Part shown: piece by piece, positions 1-11,815 of the stretch
Layout of the letters: each line of letters opens with the position of its first letter
Position numbering within the stretch: position 1 is the stretch's first letter
DNA from: Phyto melanocephala
Taxonomy: Eukaryota > Arthropoda > Insecta > Diptera > Rhinophoridae
Direction: 5' to 3'
Assembly (NCBI GenBank): GCA_941918925.1
Contig: OW799237.1
Span: 72,737,126-72,801,125 of the forward strand
Length of the DNA stretch: 64,000 bases
Position numbers and translations under genes: made by a program
Notes under the pieces: generated by a model
Seen by the model: the letters and a program-made list of their open reading frames with translations, nothing else
What the model was told of the DNA's origin: nothing
Databases searched by the model: none

Positions 1-89
1 TGTAATATTTAAGGTTTAAAGTAGCTACTTATGGCCGGAGCATATAACAAACACAGCAGTTTAACCAAAATAGAGTTTAAATTTAATCC

Positions 90-195
90 TAATTTCGTAA
101 TGAAATAACTACCAATAAAAAATTGTAAAATAACTCCTTTTGTATTGAAAAATTTGAGGGTTATTTAGTTATTTAGGAAGTTTTTCATAGGATAT
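90..195. repeat. copy of a repeat with GAAATAACT palindromes
   Basis: This stretch holds 'TAATGAAATAACTACC' followed by a run containing GTAAAATAACTCC. Read on the opposite strand it aligns with about 41,320-41,390, where ATTTTACAATTTTTCATTGG is followed by the same ATGAAATAACT motif. It is therefore one of at least two copies of a dispersed, non-coding repeat in the window. I cannot assign a family. Confidence 0.5.
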
Positions 196-1282
196 GCTGC
201 AAAAACTGTCTATGACAGGTGCCAATTTCATGTATCAAGAAAATATTTCCATAAGAACCTTAGGCAAATCTATTTGGCCGTTCTTAAGTTACCAATTAAC
301 AACAATTCGTTTTTATATCCATACATACATACAACTTTTATGTAAATTAACATAGAAAAGCAAAAAATAGAGGAAACAATTGTATTTGTACAACAATTAA
401 CATTTAAAATACAATTTATAAAGTTTTTTAAATGGCACAGTAATATATTTTGTGAGATTGTCGAGACTTAGTAAGTTGTAATACATGCCTTTACACGGCC
501 TAAAGTTTACATTTTCCATTGCAAAGTTGATACGTGCAAAATTATTGATAGCAGCCCAGCCTGCACAACAGTACGACATTGTCTGAATCAGACAAGTCTT
601 CCTAATATCTGACTTTTTTTACGGACATTTCGTACAGATTTCTGTAAGACATATCTGGGAAATTTAATGTACGACACGTCTGATAGATTTCTGACTGATT
701 TCATACGGATATGTCGAAGTTGTTTTAAATCCTTTTGTTTTTTTTCTTTACAAATTGAAGCGGAATTTTTCGTAATCTTGATTTCATTTGTTTTACATAT
801 TGTTTATTTAAGTCATAAAAAGCAGCAAAATATGTGATATTAAAAAATTTAATTTATTGGTTTGTTAAAGTTATAGAAAGTGATTGTTTTGTGCTTAATA
901 AATAATATATTTAAAAAAAATGTCACGTCAGGCTTTTCGGAAAAATGTTAAAAAAGAGGCGTATTTGGATTTTCAAATTAGCTTAACATATTTAAAAGAA
1001 TTGTTTTAACTATTAAATCTAGCACATAAACAATGTATATGAATACATGTAATTAAATAATAAATTAAATGAATAATAAAAATATTACATAGAACTGAGT
1101 TTTATTTTATTAAATATTTCAGATTTTTTTAAGCATAGCACAATATTATTATTTAGATCAAAGATAAATTTTTTAAAAGCCCTCTGAAGCAATGATTCCT
1201 TGCTTAGTTCCAATTACCATGAAAATGGTATCGTAAGAAATTTTTTTCGAACCGTTAGATACTATTTAAATCGCACTGCAAA
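196..1282. other. AT-rich stretch without recognised genes
   Basis: No convincing gene. Around 575-715 there are short repeated CAGACA/TCTGATAGATTTCTGA-type words, possibly the remains of a small foldback element. The rest is plain AT-rich sequence. Confidence 0.6.
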
Positions 1283-1947
1283 AAGTATTGAACGTGTAAA
1301 GCAAAGTGTTATCGAAACAAGAGAAATATTTACTAGAAGTCGTTCTGCTATGCTTCGAGTTGCTTATACGTAGTGACGTATTTAAAAAATATTTACTGTT
1401 ATTGTCATTTAAGTTGCAATTGGTGCAAGAATTAAAACTCGCAGATCGACGGCAACATCAAAGTTTTGTAGTTAAATTTCAACAGTTGGCAAGAAATGAA
1501 ATCAACTTTATTGATAATCTGATTAAGACTGATGAAGTTCATTTTTATTTTATTCCCGTTGCTAAAAAGGGGAAATCGAAGTGCTGTAGCCGTTGATGGA
1601 AAGCAGTATCGGTTTTTAATAAAACATTTTCTATTTTGTGCTTTAAAGAAACAGTCCCGAGATGAGCAGAATGGTGCTGCCGTGACACAAGAGCATTTTT
1701 AAATCAAATTGTTAGAAAGCAAATACCTTCTAGAAATTCGGAAAATAGCAAAAAAAAAAAAAAAAATTTGTCAGCATCCAACTATTTTTTGTGTGGTTAT
1801 TTGAAGCAGCGAGTATATGTAAACAAACCCAAGACAATTCTTGAAGTTAAGGCTAACATTGTTGCTGAAATCCGAGCTTTAAAGACACAAAATTTGGAAA
1901 GATGTTACGAAAAATTCTTTAAAATGAACCCACAATTGCAAAGCTAA
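1283..1947 (+). pseudogene. mariner-family transposase, degenerate
   Basis: Broken mariner transposase on the plus strand. The helix-turn-helix end appears as SIERVKQSVIE in one frame. The catalytic-domain start follows in another as LQLVQELKLADRR and IDNLIKTDEVHFYF, where DE is the first catalytic aspartate region. After frameshifts and an A-run at about 1,747-1,766 the C-terminal block SNYFLCGYLKQRVYVNKPKT continues to a stop at about 1,947. The order and spacing match mariner proteins, which cut and paste DNA at TA sites. The second aspartate region is not readable and no terminal repeats could be defined. It cannot encode an active enzyme. Family assignment rests on these motifs and is firm; the subfamily is not. 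Confidence 0.85.
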
Positions 1948-4898
1948 AAGTGAGGATAATTTAGTGAGTTTTTTTCCATGCCTGGTGTAATTAAATTCAT
2001 AATACGACAGAAAGAGGAGTATAAAAAAATTACACAGAATAATAAAATACAAATTTGAAATATTTTATCTGAAAATAAATACAAATAAAATAAAAAATAA
2101 TTAATATTGTTGGGGCTAGCAATGACGACCGGGTTGAACTAGTTGAACTAGAAGATTTTTATTATTTGGCAAATTATATTAGAAAATATTTGATATGTTA
2201 TTATAATTACAAAAACAAAAACACGTGGCGCATAATTATTAAGGACACGTGTGGGAATAAAATCGGAAAAAATTAACTGCTTTAGCAATATGTGTGTTAA
2301 ATATGCAAAAACATTGAAAATAGCGAAATCATACAATTGTCAGGCTCTAAGAAAAAAAATCTCATTATTGACCATATACTAGATAAAACAGTGGCAAAAT
2401 CAAAGGAATATTTAATGTCATCATAAACAGTGTTGCCAAGTTGAATTTTTTTTTGGATTATTTATATTTTGTTTTTGCTTTAGCTTTAAATATTAAACAC
2501 ATATTAGCCTTTATATTTTGAACTCGCATGTGAACTGCAGCTTTAAGCACAATTATTTTAAAACAGCTTGTGATTAAGTCCACAGCAGTTATTTTAGGTG
2601 TGGGTCTATTGGGAAAGTGAAACGAATATAATTAAGCGCATAATTGTACACATGAAGCTCTGTTGAACGTCGACCAGGAGGCATGCTGTTAGCTCTAGCA
2701 CCAGAATCAAGTAGAGAAGTCCAAACAGCTACTACATCGTAAATAAAAACGAAAACAGAAACCGATGAGGTCGTATGCACCCTATAGGAACAACGAGAAC
2801 GAGAATATATAAGTTAAGTATTTTAGGTAAGAAAGTTTTATTATGTGTTTTTCTTTTGAAGTTTTTTTTACGCTGTGTAAAAACTTTCAAAACATATGAT
2901 TTAGTTTGTAAAATCGTTTAAGTTCTTTGACAATATAAAATCGAATGATGTCATAACATTATAAATTCTATCTCACGATTGCTTTCTACGACTAGTTTTG
3001 TATGTAAAATTGTATGAGAAACCCCTTCGTTCCTGGTTATGTTCAATATTATTAAACTTTACAGTTTTGGCTTATCCTCTTCACAATTGAATAAACATCC
3101 GATGAATTCGCTTAAAAATACTCGTTTACTTACATAACAAAATGACACCTCTTTCTGTAAAATCCTTTACATATTTGGTTTGCATTAGTAAATATTTTGT
3201 TATCTGCTAAAACTTTCTGGCAACACTGATCTCAACTTAATTACTAATTAGAAGTACACAACTTATGTCGGTCTTTCTATTAAGATAGAAAAAATAGTTT
3301 TCATAAGTCTGTACTTCACTGTGCATTTGCGTCTGTTATTTTACTCGAATATTAAATAAGTTGCTTTGATGTTTAAATTTATATATTTTTCTATTCCTTT
3401 TAATGTATAGAGTTTTAGGGTTTATCTTGATATTGATTAGTTTTTTATGTAACAGAAAAGATTTGGTGTCTTAATTGTTGGTTGGTTTTCATTTCTTTTT
3501 TGAGCAGTAAAATGTAGATTGAGTCCTACAACTATATTAAAGATTCCATTTTTATTTCCTTTTTTGTACTGGCCCAGTTAGCAGGCATCTGCATAATGAA
3601 TATTTGAAAATAAATACTTGAACAAATTAAAATTTGTTTAATAATAAAAAGTATTAATTTTTGGTTTGATATTAAAGGCATCTTAAATTTGATCAAAGGA
3701 AGTGTTTGCTTTTACAAGGACTTTAAAAACTATACAAAGACATTTATTGATTTTGTTTATGTAAACCATAAGACTTTGTTAAATTTGTCTTCTTATTTTC
3801 GGGTTAGTCTGTTGCCTTGGTTTTTGCTCTGCTCTATAAATACATACATCTGTACGTACATAGTTTACTAATAGTTCTGTTTATGTGTGTATAAATAGAA
3901 ATGTCGTTAAAAATGTTTTAAAGCATAAAAAAATATTAAATTTATTGAGTATTTAAATTTGAAAAATTTATATTTTTATGTAAAAATTCATTAAAAAATT
4001 AAGAATTTACATTGTTTGGAAAATTCTTGATTCAGAATCACAAATTAAATATAAGGAAACTACTGTAAGTAGGAATAATCGTAAGTAAAGCATACGTTAG
4101 TTGAATTAAGTTTTAATAAAAAACAAATTTAATTATAAGTATTTATTTTAAAATAATAAATAAAAATATAAATCTGTAGAGTGCTGATTATTGTTTGCAA
4201 TAGAGAGAATCCCAGTTTGTTTAAAGAATAAAAAACAACTTTTATAAAATTCATAAGCGTAAGAATATGATTAAATCTAATGTGAACATACAAAATTCAA
4301 AACAAGTTTTAACTTTTACTTAATTTTAAAAACTTAATTTAAACTTAATTCAATAAAAATAAACTTTAAAAAATTGCAATATTTATTGACTGTTAATATT
4401 AGTATGGAACAACAAAAATAAAAAAAAATCCAAAGACATTAAACAAAAGAAAATTGTCAAAAACGATAAAATGGTAACAGCGGTGACCTAAATTTTATAT
4501 TAAACACATCCAGGCTTTAAAGGTATTTATCCGTTTGTAGCCACTAAAGTATTCCTTTAATGCAATTCAATCATTATTTTTAATAAATTGTGCTGTATTA
4601 GTTATTGATTAATTGATTTCGATTGGCTTTCAGGTAATTATTTAACAACAATTAATCATAACTCATGTTTGTAGAGTAGATAGTAAAAATATTGAAACCA
4701 TATACTAACAAATAGTACGGCCTATATTAATTTGAGCAGATCATAAGTAATACATGAGCAGTGTCAATCAAAAGGGTGGGGAAAAGCAGAAAAACACAGT
4801 TTTGTCGAATTATTTAAAGATTTTTGGTGTGACGAGTTTTTCAAAGCTAAATGACATTTTAAACATAATGCATAACGCAGAAATTAGTGTAGAGATAA
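1948..4898. other. AT-rich non-coding stretch
   Basis: I see no gene or complete element here. Short open frames (for example minus-strand 2,589-2,780 and plus-strand 4,754-4,954) show no family similarity that I recognise, and the latter runs into the inverted repeat of the next element. Low-complexity AT dominates. Confidence 0.6.
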
Positions 4899-5200
4899 AG
4901 GCTTGTATTCATAGTCGCGAACTAAAGTCGGCTCTTACTAAAGTTAATCTTTAAGTTAAAAGCTTTTACTATCTTTTTGGTATTCATAGTCAAAAAAAAG
5001 TATACTTTAAGTTGAGCTGGCTTTAAATGGGTGTCAACTCTTATTTGCTTAACTCTGGCATACAATTTCTTTTAAAAAAATAAAAAGTGGCAACTTGATC
5101 AGCTGCTTTTCTTTTGTTTACTTTTGTTGAAGCAAACAATAAAAAATAAAAATTTTAAAACGTTTTACATCTATGTATAAAATCAAAATTTATTAAAATA

Positions 5201-5463
5201 ATGGAAAAAAACAGAAATGGTAAGTCTCAATAACATATTTATGTACATATGTACATACACATGTACATATGTGTGATATATTTTTAGTTTGGCATTTAAT
5301 AAATGTTTTACTTTCAGAAACTGAAGAAGCCAAGAGATGCAAATTGGAGTGCTTCTGAGAAAGAATGCCTCCGGGAGTATGTAAAGACACACTTGGATGT
5401 GGAAGAAAACAGAGGAAATGATATTTCATTAATACAGAGAAAAAAAATCCGTGGAAAGCTATA
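5201..5463 (+). pseudogene. Myb/SANT-like protein fragment of Harbinger element
   Basis: The ATG at 5,201 is followed after six codons by a good intron candidate (GTAAGT at about 5,219 to TTTCAG at about 5,317). The second exon contains DANWSASEKECLREYVKTHL and DISLIQRKK, the first helices of the Myb/SANT-like (zeste/MADF-related) domain found in the accessory protein of Harbinger transposons. That protein helps the transposase enter the nucleus and bind the ends. An A-run near 5,447 shifts the frame so that the expected PWKAI continues in another phase. The rest of the protein is deleted at the junction with the opposite-strand transposase. Confidence 0.65.
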
Positions 5464-5650
5464 AGGGAAACGATGCTTTCATCTTACGAGTTGTAATTTT
5501 GTCAAATCTGTAGCGGGAATAAAAATCCTCATCGCTTAGGTCGAAGGCATTAAATCTATTTTTGTAATTTTTAGGCTTCCTTACACAAAAATCACCCTCA
5601 CAATCACCAGTTATTGAAAAATCTCTTTCAATATCTTGAAATCTTGCCAT
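5459..5650 (-). pseudogene. HARBI1-type transposase, N-terminal fragment
   Basis: A 63-codon frame starts at ATG 5,650 and reads FNAFDLSDEDFYSRYRFDK, which matches the segment just before the nuclease domain of Harbinger (HARBI1-like) transposases. The DDE nuclease core is absent. The frame stops at the internal deletion junction, where it meets the 3' end of the Myb-like gene. It lies inside the inverted repeats of the 4,899-5,868 element, which supports the assignment. Non-functional. Confidence 0.65.
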
Positions 5651-5868
5651 TTTTTTTAATTTTCAATACATCTTCTAACTTTACAATGAACAGCTGATGT
5701 TATTGTAAATAGAGTTAACAACAGGTTCAGCTGGTTTTAAATTTAGAGCCGACTTTAATGTCAAAAACCAACTTTAAGTTGTCTATGAATGATTTAGAGT
5801 AGAGTTTTTTAAGAAATTGACTTAAGTACTGTAAAAGTCGACTTTTTTGATGACTATGAATATGCCCC

Positions 5869-7234
5869 AAAGTCTGTTTTAGTTTAAGATTGCTTTTTCT
5901 TATGCTTTTACTTTCTTTGAAATACATACATATGTACATATATTATAATTGTTCAATTCACAACCGCTCGTTTGTATTTTGTTTCATTTATTAAAATACA
6001 GTTTTGGTTTTTATACTTTTGAACACAATTTTTATTTTATCAATTCTGTTGTCAAACGCCAAAATTTTTTAAGTTTCAGGCAAATAAAAATTCATAAATT
6101 GGAAAGTTGATCAAAAAATACCTGTGCAGAATTACAAAAAGTATTTTAAAACAATATTTAGTAAACTTAACATTTGTAGTTCTTATCAAAGAGTGCTGAT
6201 AATGAAATCTTAGCTGCCTTCGAAAAAACATTCAACTCAGCTAGTAACGATTTTTAACCAATTTTTCCCAAATAGACTGTCATTATTACATTGAACTAAG
6301 AGCCTACCATAAATTGAATATAAATTTAAAAAATAAAAAAATAATAATATAAGGGTTTTAAAGTAATATTAAACACATACATAATTGGTGGATTCAAAAT
6401 AAGTTCTAAGTGTAATTTTCAAAAAAAAAAAAAAAAAATGGAATCAAATTAATTAAAGTGTTTAACTATTATAGAATTTTTAAAACATTTTAAATTAAAA
6501 AAAATATGTCATTATGACAATACAATACTTAACACCTTGTTAATTCACCCTATGTTTTGTTTTCGGAGCAAAAAAAAAACAACAACAATTATTATTTTTG
6601 TTTCTGCCAAAGAATTTTATTTTCGATCTCTGTATAAATCAATACAACAATTTTAGAACATACAAAATGTAATTGTATTGTTATATAAAATGTTTTAAAA
6701 GAATACAGTACAGAAAATACATAAAAAAATAGTGCCAAAAGTATAATATAACGGAGTTTGTGAATTAAACAAATAAATATTTTTCGATTTTGTAAAAACA
6801 TGTTTATGCTTGATGCATCAGCTGCAATTAGCGGTGTTTCTGCATTTGTTAGTGAAGAGAAACTTACGTGGTAACAAGTCAGATATTGAAGTAAAGTTAA
6901 TGTTATATTTTTGTTATTTTTAAAGTATCTCTGTCTATCGGATTGTTGTAATTTTATGCAATCATTGCAAATTAAGCACCTATTTTCTTACAAATTTAAT
7001 CGACAACTATTTATATATTTACTTGTTACGAATAAAAGAGTAGAGAACGTTGGTCAATTAAACATTAAAAATTTTTTATTTTGTTCCAATTTTTTAAGCT
7101 TGAGATTAGTTTTTTATTTAAATTTTTTTTTTCGCTACCACATTGGCTTTCACAGTTTTTATTAAAAAAAATCCTTTTCTGTTTTCTATATTATATACAT
7201 ATATTGGATAATAATAAAATAAAAAAATTAGAAC
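5869..7234. other. AT-rich non-coding stretch
   Basis: No gene recognised. The segment 6,185-6,235 (ATCAAAGAGTG..TGATAATGAAATC) resembles 40,511-40,560, so a short dispersed repeat may be shared. Poly-A runs occur at 6,421-6,438 and near 6,570. Confidence 0.55.
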
Positions 7235-7245
7235 AACATATTGAT

Positions 7246-7313
7246 TAAATCACAACGGGACCCTCGGAGGACCCAAGTGAGCTATGCCTTCGGGCGGCTG
7301 CCGGATCTAACCT
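7246..7313 (+). mobile_element. truncated SINE/LINE 3' end with 11-bp target duplication
   Basis: A 68-bp GC-rich island (CACAACGGGACCCTCGGAGG ... GCTGCCGGATCTAACCT) in AT-rich DNA, flanked by perfect 11-bp direct repeats AACATATTGAT at 7,235-7,245 and 7,314-7,324. It starts with the CACAACGG(G)ACC word and ends in a TAACC tail, both shared with the 3' part of the tRNA-derived SINE at 15.2-15.4 kb. It therefore looks like a 5'-truncated retroposed copy sharing the same kind of tail. Family name unknown. Confidence 0.75.
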
Positions 7314-7491
7314 AACATATTGATCAGGAAGGATCGATAAAAAATATTTTAATATATACATTTTTTTTACTGCTGCAAGGAAGATATAATTTAATTCCAA
7401 AAAAAAACAGCACAAGTTTAAGCGTCTGCATCAATCATCATTAAAACCTGCTCTTATAGGCTTAAGCCTATAGTACACGAAATGTAAAAAG

Positions 7492-7507
7492 CCACATGTA
7501 CATGTGG
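7492..7507. repeat. 16-bp perfect palindrome
   Basis: CCACATGTACATGTGG is its own reverse complement. A related CACATGTGG word lies at about 7,606-7,614. Function unknown; possibly part of an old foldback element. Confidence 0.4.
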
Positions 7508-7661
7508 GTCTGACGCCACTTAAATGTTCAGCACTTTGATTACATTTTTTAAAATAGTTGTGGTGGCTAACACGAAAAGTATTTTAGTCCAAAAATGCAA
7601 ATAAAACACATGTGGCCGAGGCGGATACATTTACAGTATGTTTCCACGACACATTCAATTA

Positions 7662-8426
7662 CACTCAGGTCTTTTTTATGCGGTAGATGCGTTCCGCATA
7701 AAACCGCATAAAAAAATCGCATAAAAAAAGACTCTAGCTCCATAAAAAAACTAGGGATATGTTCCGGAATTTAAAAAAATCGCATAAATTGAAATTAAAG
7801 TGTTAAAAATGTACCACATTCGCATAAAAAAAGGAAATATTATTTTTTTATGGCTCTGATTGATGATTCGCCTAGTTTAAAGTGGTCTGCCAGAGCCTTA
7901 TTTTTAGCTTCATTTGCTAAGCGGTCCAAAATTTCGATTTTGGTCTCGTTTTTTCTTATTTTTCTCCATATCAATTTCTTAGAATCGAGTCCAAAAATTT
8001 TATGTTAGCATTATAACCATAAAAAAAATTACACTTACTTTTTGGAGCGAAACTTCAACACCTTCTATAATTAAAATTTAAAAATCTCTGTAAAATCCCA
8101 CCACAATAAATATTTTAAATTTAATGCAAAATTCAACTGTCAATGACTAAACTGCAAACGTACGTTAGAACATTTCTTCGTCGCCTGCTTACAAAATATA
8201 TAAGGGAAATCCCAAATTTCAAATAATCTCTGCTGGTCTTCGCATGAAACGCATTAATTAACAGAAAGTACAAACCTTAACAGAAATATACAAACTTTAC
8301 AGAAAGCACAAACATTTACAGAAATATCAGTGTTATCAATTATGTAAATATTATTTTTATATAAAAAAAAAATTTTAATATTTAAAAACCGCATAAATTC
8401 AAATTCGCATAAAAAAGACCTGAGTG
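7662..8426. mobile_element. pogo/Tigger-like element, internally deleted
   Basis: The ends are CACTCAGGTCTTTTTTATGC at 7,662 and its complement ending at 8,426, flanked by TA on both sides (7,660-7,661 and 8,427-8,428), the target used by the Tc1/mariner/pogo superfamily. Subterminal regions repeat the GCATAAAA word many times. A remnant of the pogo/CENP-B type helix-turn-helix lies inside on the minus strand. The catalytic domain is missing, so this 765-bp copy is non-autonomous. Confidence 0.8.
7845..7985 (-). pseudogene. pogo/CENP-B-type HTH fragment
   Basis: Translating the minus strand gives KNETKIEILDRLANEAKNK, then ALADHFKLGESSIRAIKK. This is the N-terminal helix-turn-helix that pogo/Tigger transposases use to bind their ends (family pattern: IL..L..G.....LA..F....STIR.I). 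The frame breaks directly afterwards and no DDE domain follows. Its position inside TA-flanked pogo-type ends fixes the origin. Confidence 0.7.
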
Positions 8427-8556
8427 TACTTGATTCGCTTTTTAAATTACTTATGTGAATTACCCTGTTTCCACGACATATTGTTAATTTAATTTGACAG
8501 TTCTTCATGCTTTTTGTTTTTAAATTATCGTTTTGTTTTTAGGCAGTAAGCATTTA

Positions 8557-8673
8557 CTGCTGTATTCATAAAAAATATTTTAGGTTTATTAAAAGCTTAT
8601 TTGACAGATGTTGCATAGAAATTTGTCAAATAAGCATTCAATAAACCTAAAACATTTTTTGTGAATACGGCAG
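8557..8673. mobile_element. palindromic MITE, copy 1 (Harbinger-type)
   Basis: A near-complete palindrome of 117 bp. The left arm, CTGCTGTATTCATAAAAAAT.. onward, is mirrored by the right arm ending in GTGAATACGGCAG. The central part contains TTATTTGACAGATGTTG and its mirror TTTGTCAAATAAG. Left flank TTA, right flank TAT. Copy 2 at 35,482 has a perfect TTA duplication, which points to the PIF/Harbinger superfamily. Confidence 0.75.
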
Positions 8674-8925
8674 TATGAAATATGAAATTTTATATAGAAA
8701 ATTATAATTATTTTATCAATGGAGGCCAAAAATTAAGTAATAATAGTAATAATATTGTAAATTTATAAGAAATGTATGCAAATAATATCATAATTTTTTC
8801 AGTTGCTAGAAAAGAGAAAAAGTGCAAGCAAATGGGACCAGTGCAGCCACCAAACCCTCTCAAGAAAATTTCTTCTCATCCAATAATTTTGATGTGTCCA
8901 ATAGTCTTCTAGACATAACAACTTT

Positions 8926-9139
8926 CATATGTTTAATATTTTTTTATGCTTAAGGTCCTTTTAATAATAACAAATATCAAGACACAAATCCAACAAAAAA
9001 CTAATATATAATAAAAAACGTGTATCCTGATGATGCTACACAAAGAAGTAGCGAAATATTGATCAAATAATATAAAACAAAACAAAAAGATTTTTTATTA
9101 TTAAAAGGACCTTAAGCTTAAAAAACTATTAAACATATA
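8926..9139. repeat. foldback repeat with about 45-bp arms
   Basis: The left arm (CATATGTTTAATATTTTTTT, then TGCTTAAGGTCCTTTTAATA) is mirrored at 9,096-9,139 with a few mismatches. The spacer is about 125 bp. No coding content. Probably a MITE of unknown family. Confidence 0.55.
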
Positions 9140-9142
9140 TTA

Positions 9143-10635
9143 TTATAAAAGGTCAAAGAAACCAATAATTATTCATAACAACTTTCTTTAAAGTTTGCTT
9201 TTTTGGTTCCATTTTATTTTTTATATATGAAATTTAACTTTTTTCTTTTTGCTTTTCGCTTTGCTTTGATTTTTTTGACAGCTGGGTATGATAAACTACC
9301 GATAAAATTTAGAGAAGATACTAATTTTATCATAATTCGCATGGTAATTCTAAATGAATTACCCACAAAAATAGTAATTTGCTTTGATAGTTTCACATGA
9401 GAAAATTATGTAATTTGGTTCGTAATTAGTCTTTGATTTATAAATAAGACATCGAATTCAGAATATCGTTGGTTTTTACATGTTGTGCATTCCAGGCTTT
9501 AGTTAAGTTTTGGTTTAACGAAAACTAAAAGCAAACTACATAATACCAATATTTGAAGTTGCTATCATAGATTTAATTGTTTTTAAATATCGCAAATTTA
9601 TGGAAAAAATATTTAATACAAATTAAAATACTTTATTAAAATAGTTCTAAAATTTCTTAACAAAAGTGATTAAATAATTTAACATTATTTTTAAAGTTAT
9701 AGGAATTTAAACATTATGTTATATTTCAATTCGATGTTATTTGCATGATGTTATTAAAAATTTATTATTGGTTGTTATTTCCACGTTAAGTGGAATTCGT
9801 TCAGTGTTAATTATTAAAATTGTCTTCGTCAACAATTTGTAGTTATTTAAAATTTGTTAATGATAGTACTGACAACGACGACGTGTTTTTATGAACTTAT
9901 GTAATAAGTACTGTCATATTATGTTACTCATGCTTTCATTATATGAAAGTCTGTTAGTTTTATATGGTGTGAAGGAAGTGAAACATTCATTTAACTTTTT
10001 TTAAACTCAGACCACAATGATAGTTAAGGGCACATGTCATCCAAAATATATATTTTTCATTTAACAGATGGTTAACAATTTTCCTAACACAAGCATGTAA
10101 TTACTTTTAATCTATTGTATGTTTGCTTAAAACACTTCAACTTAAATATTTTCGTATGACTTTTACACAAGTTTTAAAGTGTTCATAAAACATGTGTAAA
10201 TATGAAAAATGCAGACAGAGCTTTAAAGGAATGATTAATTTTTGAGTTAAATTGCGAATCAGTCAGAAAATCTATTGAAATTTTTTCATACATTCTTTTG
10301 CCTAAATTATAAATTAAGTTTAAATGTCAATGAATTTGTAAATTAATCAAAAAAAAAATTATATATATAGTTTTGTGAAATTGTTATTTTCAATAGAATT
10401 TTAATGAATGTATCGTACTTTAAAAAGTTTGAATACATTCACTTCGTAAAATAAGTTTAATAAATCCCAAATTGATTCTTATTTTTCGATGAAAGCCAAG
10501 TGTGGCAGAGACTCTATATATATATTTTGACATCATGATATTATTGTTAAGAAAAGTACGTTGTACAAGCTGAACAAACAAAAATTAAATTAAAAAATTA
10601 GATAAACACCTTACCATTCTTTTCGTCGATGAATT
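9143..10635. other. AT-rich non-coding stretch
   Basis: Nothing recognised apart from simple AT-rich sequence. Overlapping short open frames at 9,203-9,400 on both strands are what base composition alone would produce. Confidence 0.6.
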
Positions 10636-10639
10636 TATT

Positions 10640-11815
10640 AATTCTTTTATACCCTTCACAAAAAAAAAAAAAAAACGAAAAAGGGTATTTGTAAGTTTGT
10701 CATTCCGTGTGAAATTTCTACAATTATCATTTTCCTAGCCCATATATATATTCTGAAAGCTTGTGAATAGGGGAGTCGATTAAGCATTGTCAGTCTGTCC
10801 ATGTGTATGTTGAAATCAACTTTTTTTTTAGCCCCCGACATCGCCTAGACCCACGTAAACACAACTAGTATATAGTGTCCAAATTCACAATAACCAATTA
10901 CATTGATTTCGATTTTAACTCTTCCTTCGGTTAAATTTTATTGTAATTTGAACTATCGACATAGTGACTATTAAGTGACTTAAAAAGTATAATAAAATTA
11001 TGTAGATATGACACTTTTATTGTGCATTAGAAGTCACTTTTTGGTTAGTGAAACATTTTGCAAGAACAAAATAAACGTGTTTCGTGTTTTGCTCTTTCTT
11101 TTGATCAATTTGATTGTAATTTTTACTATTGAAATAGTCACTTTTTAGTTATTAACCCACTATATTAAAGCTAAAAAATTTCTATTTTCTACATCTAAAA
11201 TGTTAGTTTTTGATTAATTCAAAAATATATAAAAATAAATTCTATTATTATTGAACTTTGATCCCTTAATTTTTGCACTAAAGAATTTTTTTCAAAAACA
11301 AAGTTAATGCAATTAACATTTAAACTGAAGAAAAATCAGACGCTATTTAGCGTTAATGTGACGTCGGAGGTTAAAATTCCTCATAATTTAAGGGAAAATT
11401 AAAAAGAAATATTTTTAATATATAGATTGTAAAATGCACCGAAATATAAAACTTTTTGGATAAGAAAACGATACTAAAGCGATTCATAAAAATACAATAA
11501 TTCGTCACCGAAGCATTGCACTACGTATGAAACTAAGAAAGTTAATAAATAGTCTCATCTAGTAAGTATTATAGAGGTGGAACGTATCTTCACGAACGGG
11601 GACAATATTTGGATAAGAAAATTATATCGAATTCGATGATTTTTAACTACCTGCCGTAATTTTTAAGTCTCTTTTTAGAAAGGAATTGCTTGAAGGGTGT
11701 GTACGTATTTCGTATGAGATGAATGGTGATATAAACAATTGTTATTGCATAACTACACGTTGTAAAGAGCATATAAGATTCGGCACGTCGGAACTCTTAC
11801 TTCTTTTTTATAAAA
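10640..11815 (+). repeat. dispersed fly repeat 'TATACCC/CTTACTTGTT', full-length-like copy
   Basis: Begins TTTTATACCCTTCACAAAAA, runs through GTTTGTCATTCCGTGTGAAA and ATAGGGGAGTCGATTAAGCA, and ends AAGATTCGGCACGTCGGAAC.. CTCTTACTTC. The same start module recurs at 63,712 and 44,258, and the same end module at 13,544 and 47,090. The start (TATACCC) and the end ((G)GGTATA) are inverted, like a foldback transposon. No coding capacity. I do not name the family. Confidence 0.6.

Larger units (their letters stand above)
4899..5868. mobile_element. PIF/Harbinger element, internally deleted
   Basis: A 0.97 kb non-autonomous derivative. Both ends carry inverted copies of a TATTCATAGTC motif (4,906 onward and the complement at about 5,850-5,862). 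Each end has a second inner copy about 75-85 bp further in, followed by AAAGTCGGCTCT-like sequence, so the terminal inverted repeats are compound. Inside are two convergent gene remnants: a Myb/SANT-like DNA-binding domain on plus and the start of a HARBI1-type transposase on minus. This is the usual two-gene content of Harbinger elements, with everything between their 3' halves missing. Target duplication is not clear (AAA on both sides at best). Confidence 0.7.

Noticed and set aside
2589..2780. Minus-strand frame with PPGRRSTEL as a gene fragment
   Set aside because: No recognised domain and no supporting context; left unassigned.
4754..4954. 66-codon open frame with acceptable start context
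   Set aside because: It ends inside the inverted repeat of the Harbinger derivative and has no family similarity known to me; probably chance.
7246..7313. TAACCTAAC as telomere-like sequence
   Set aside because: Only two units, at the end of a retroposed piece with an 11-bp target duplication; insect SINE/LINE tails explain it.
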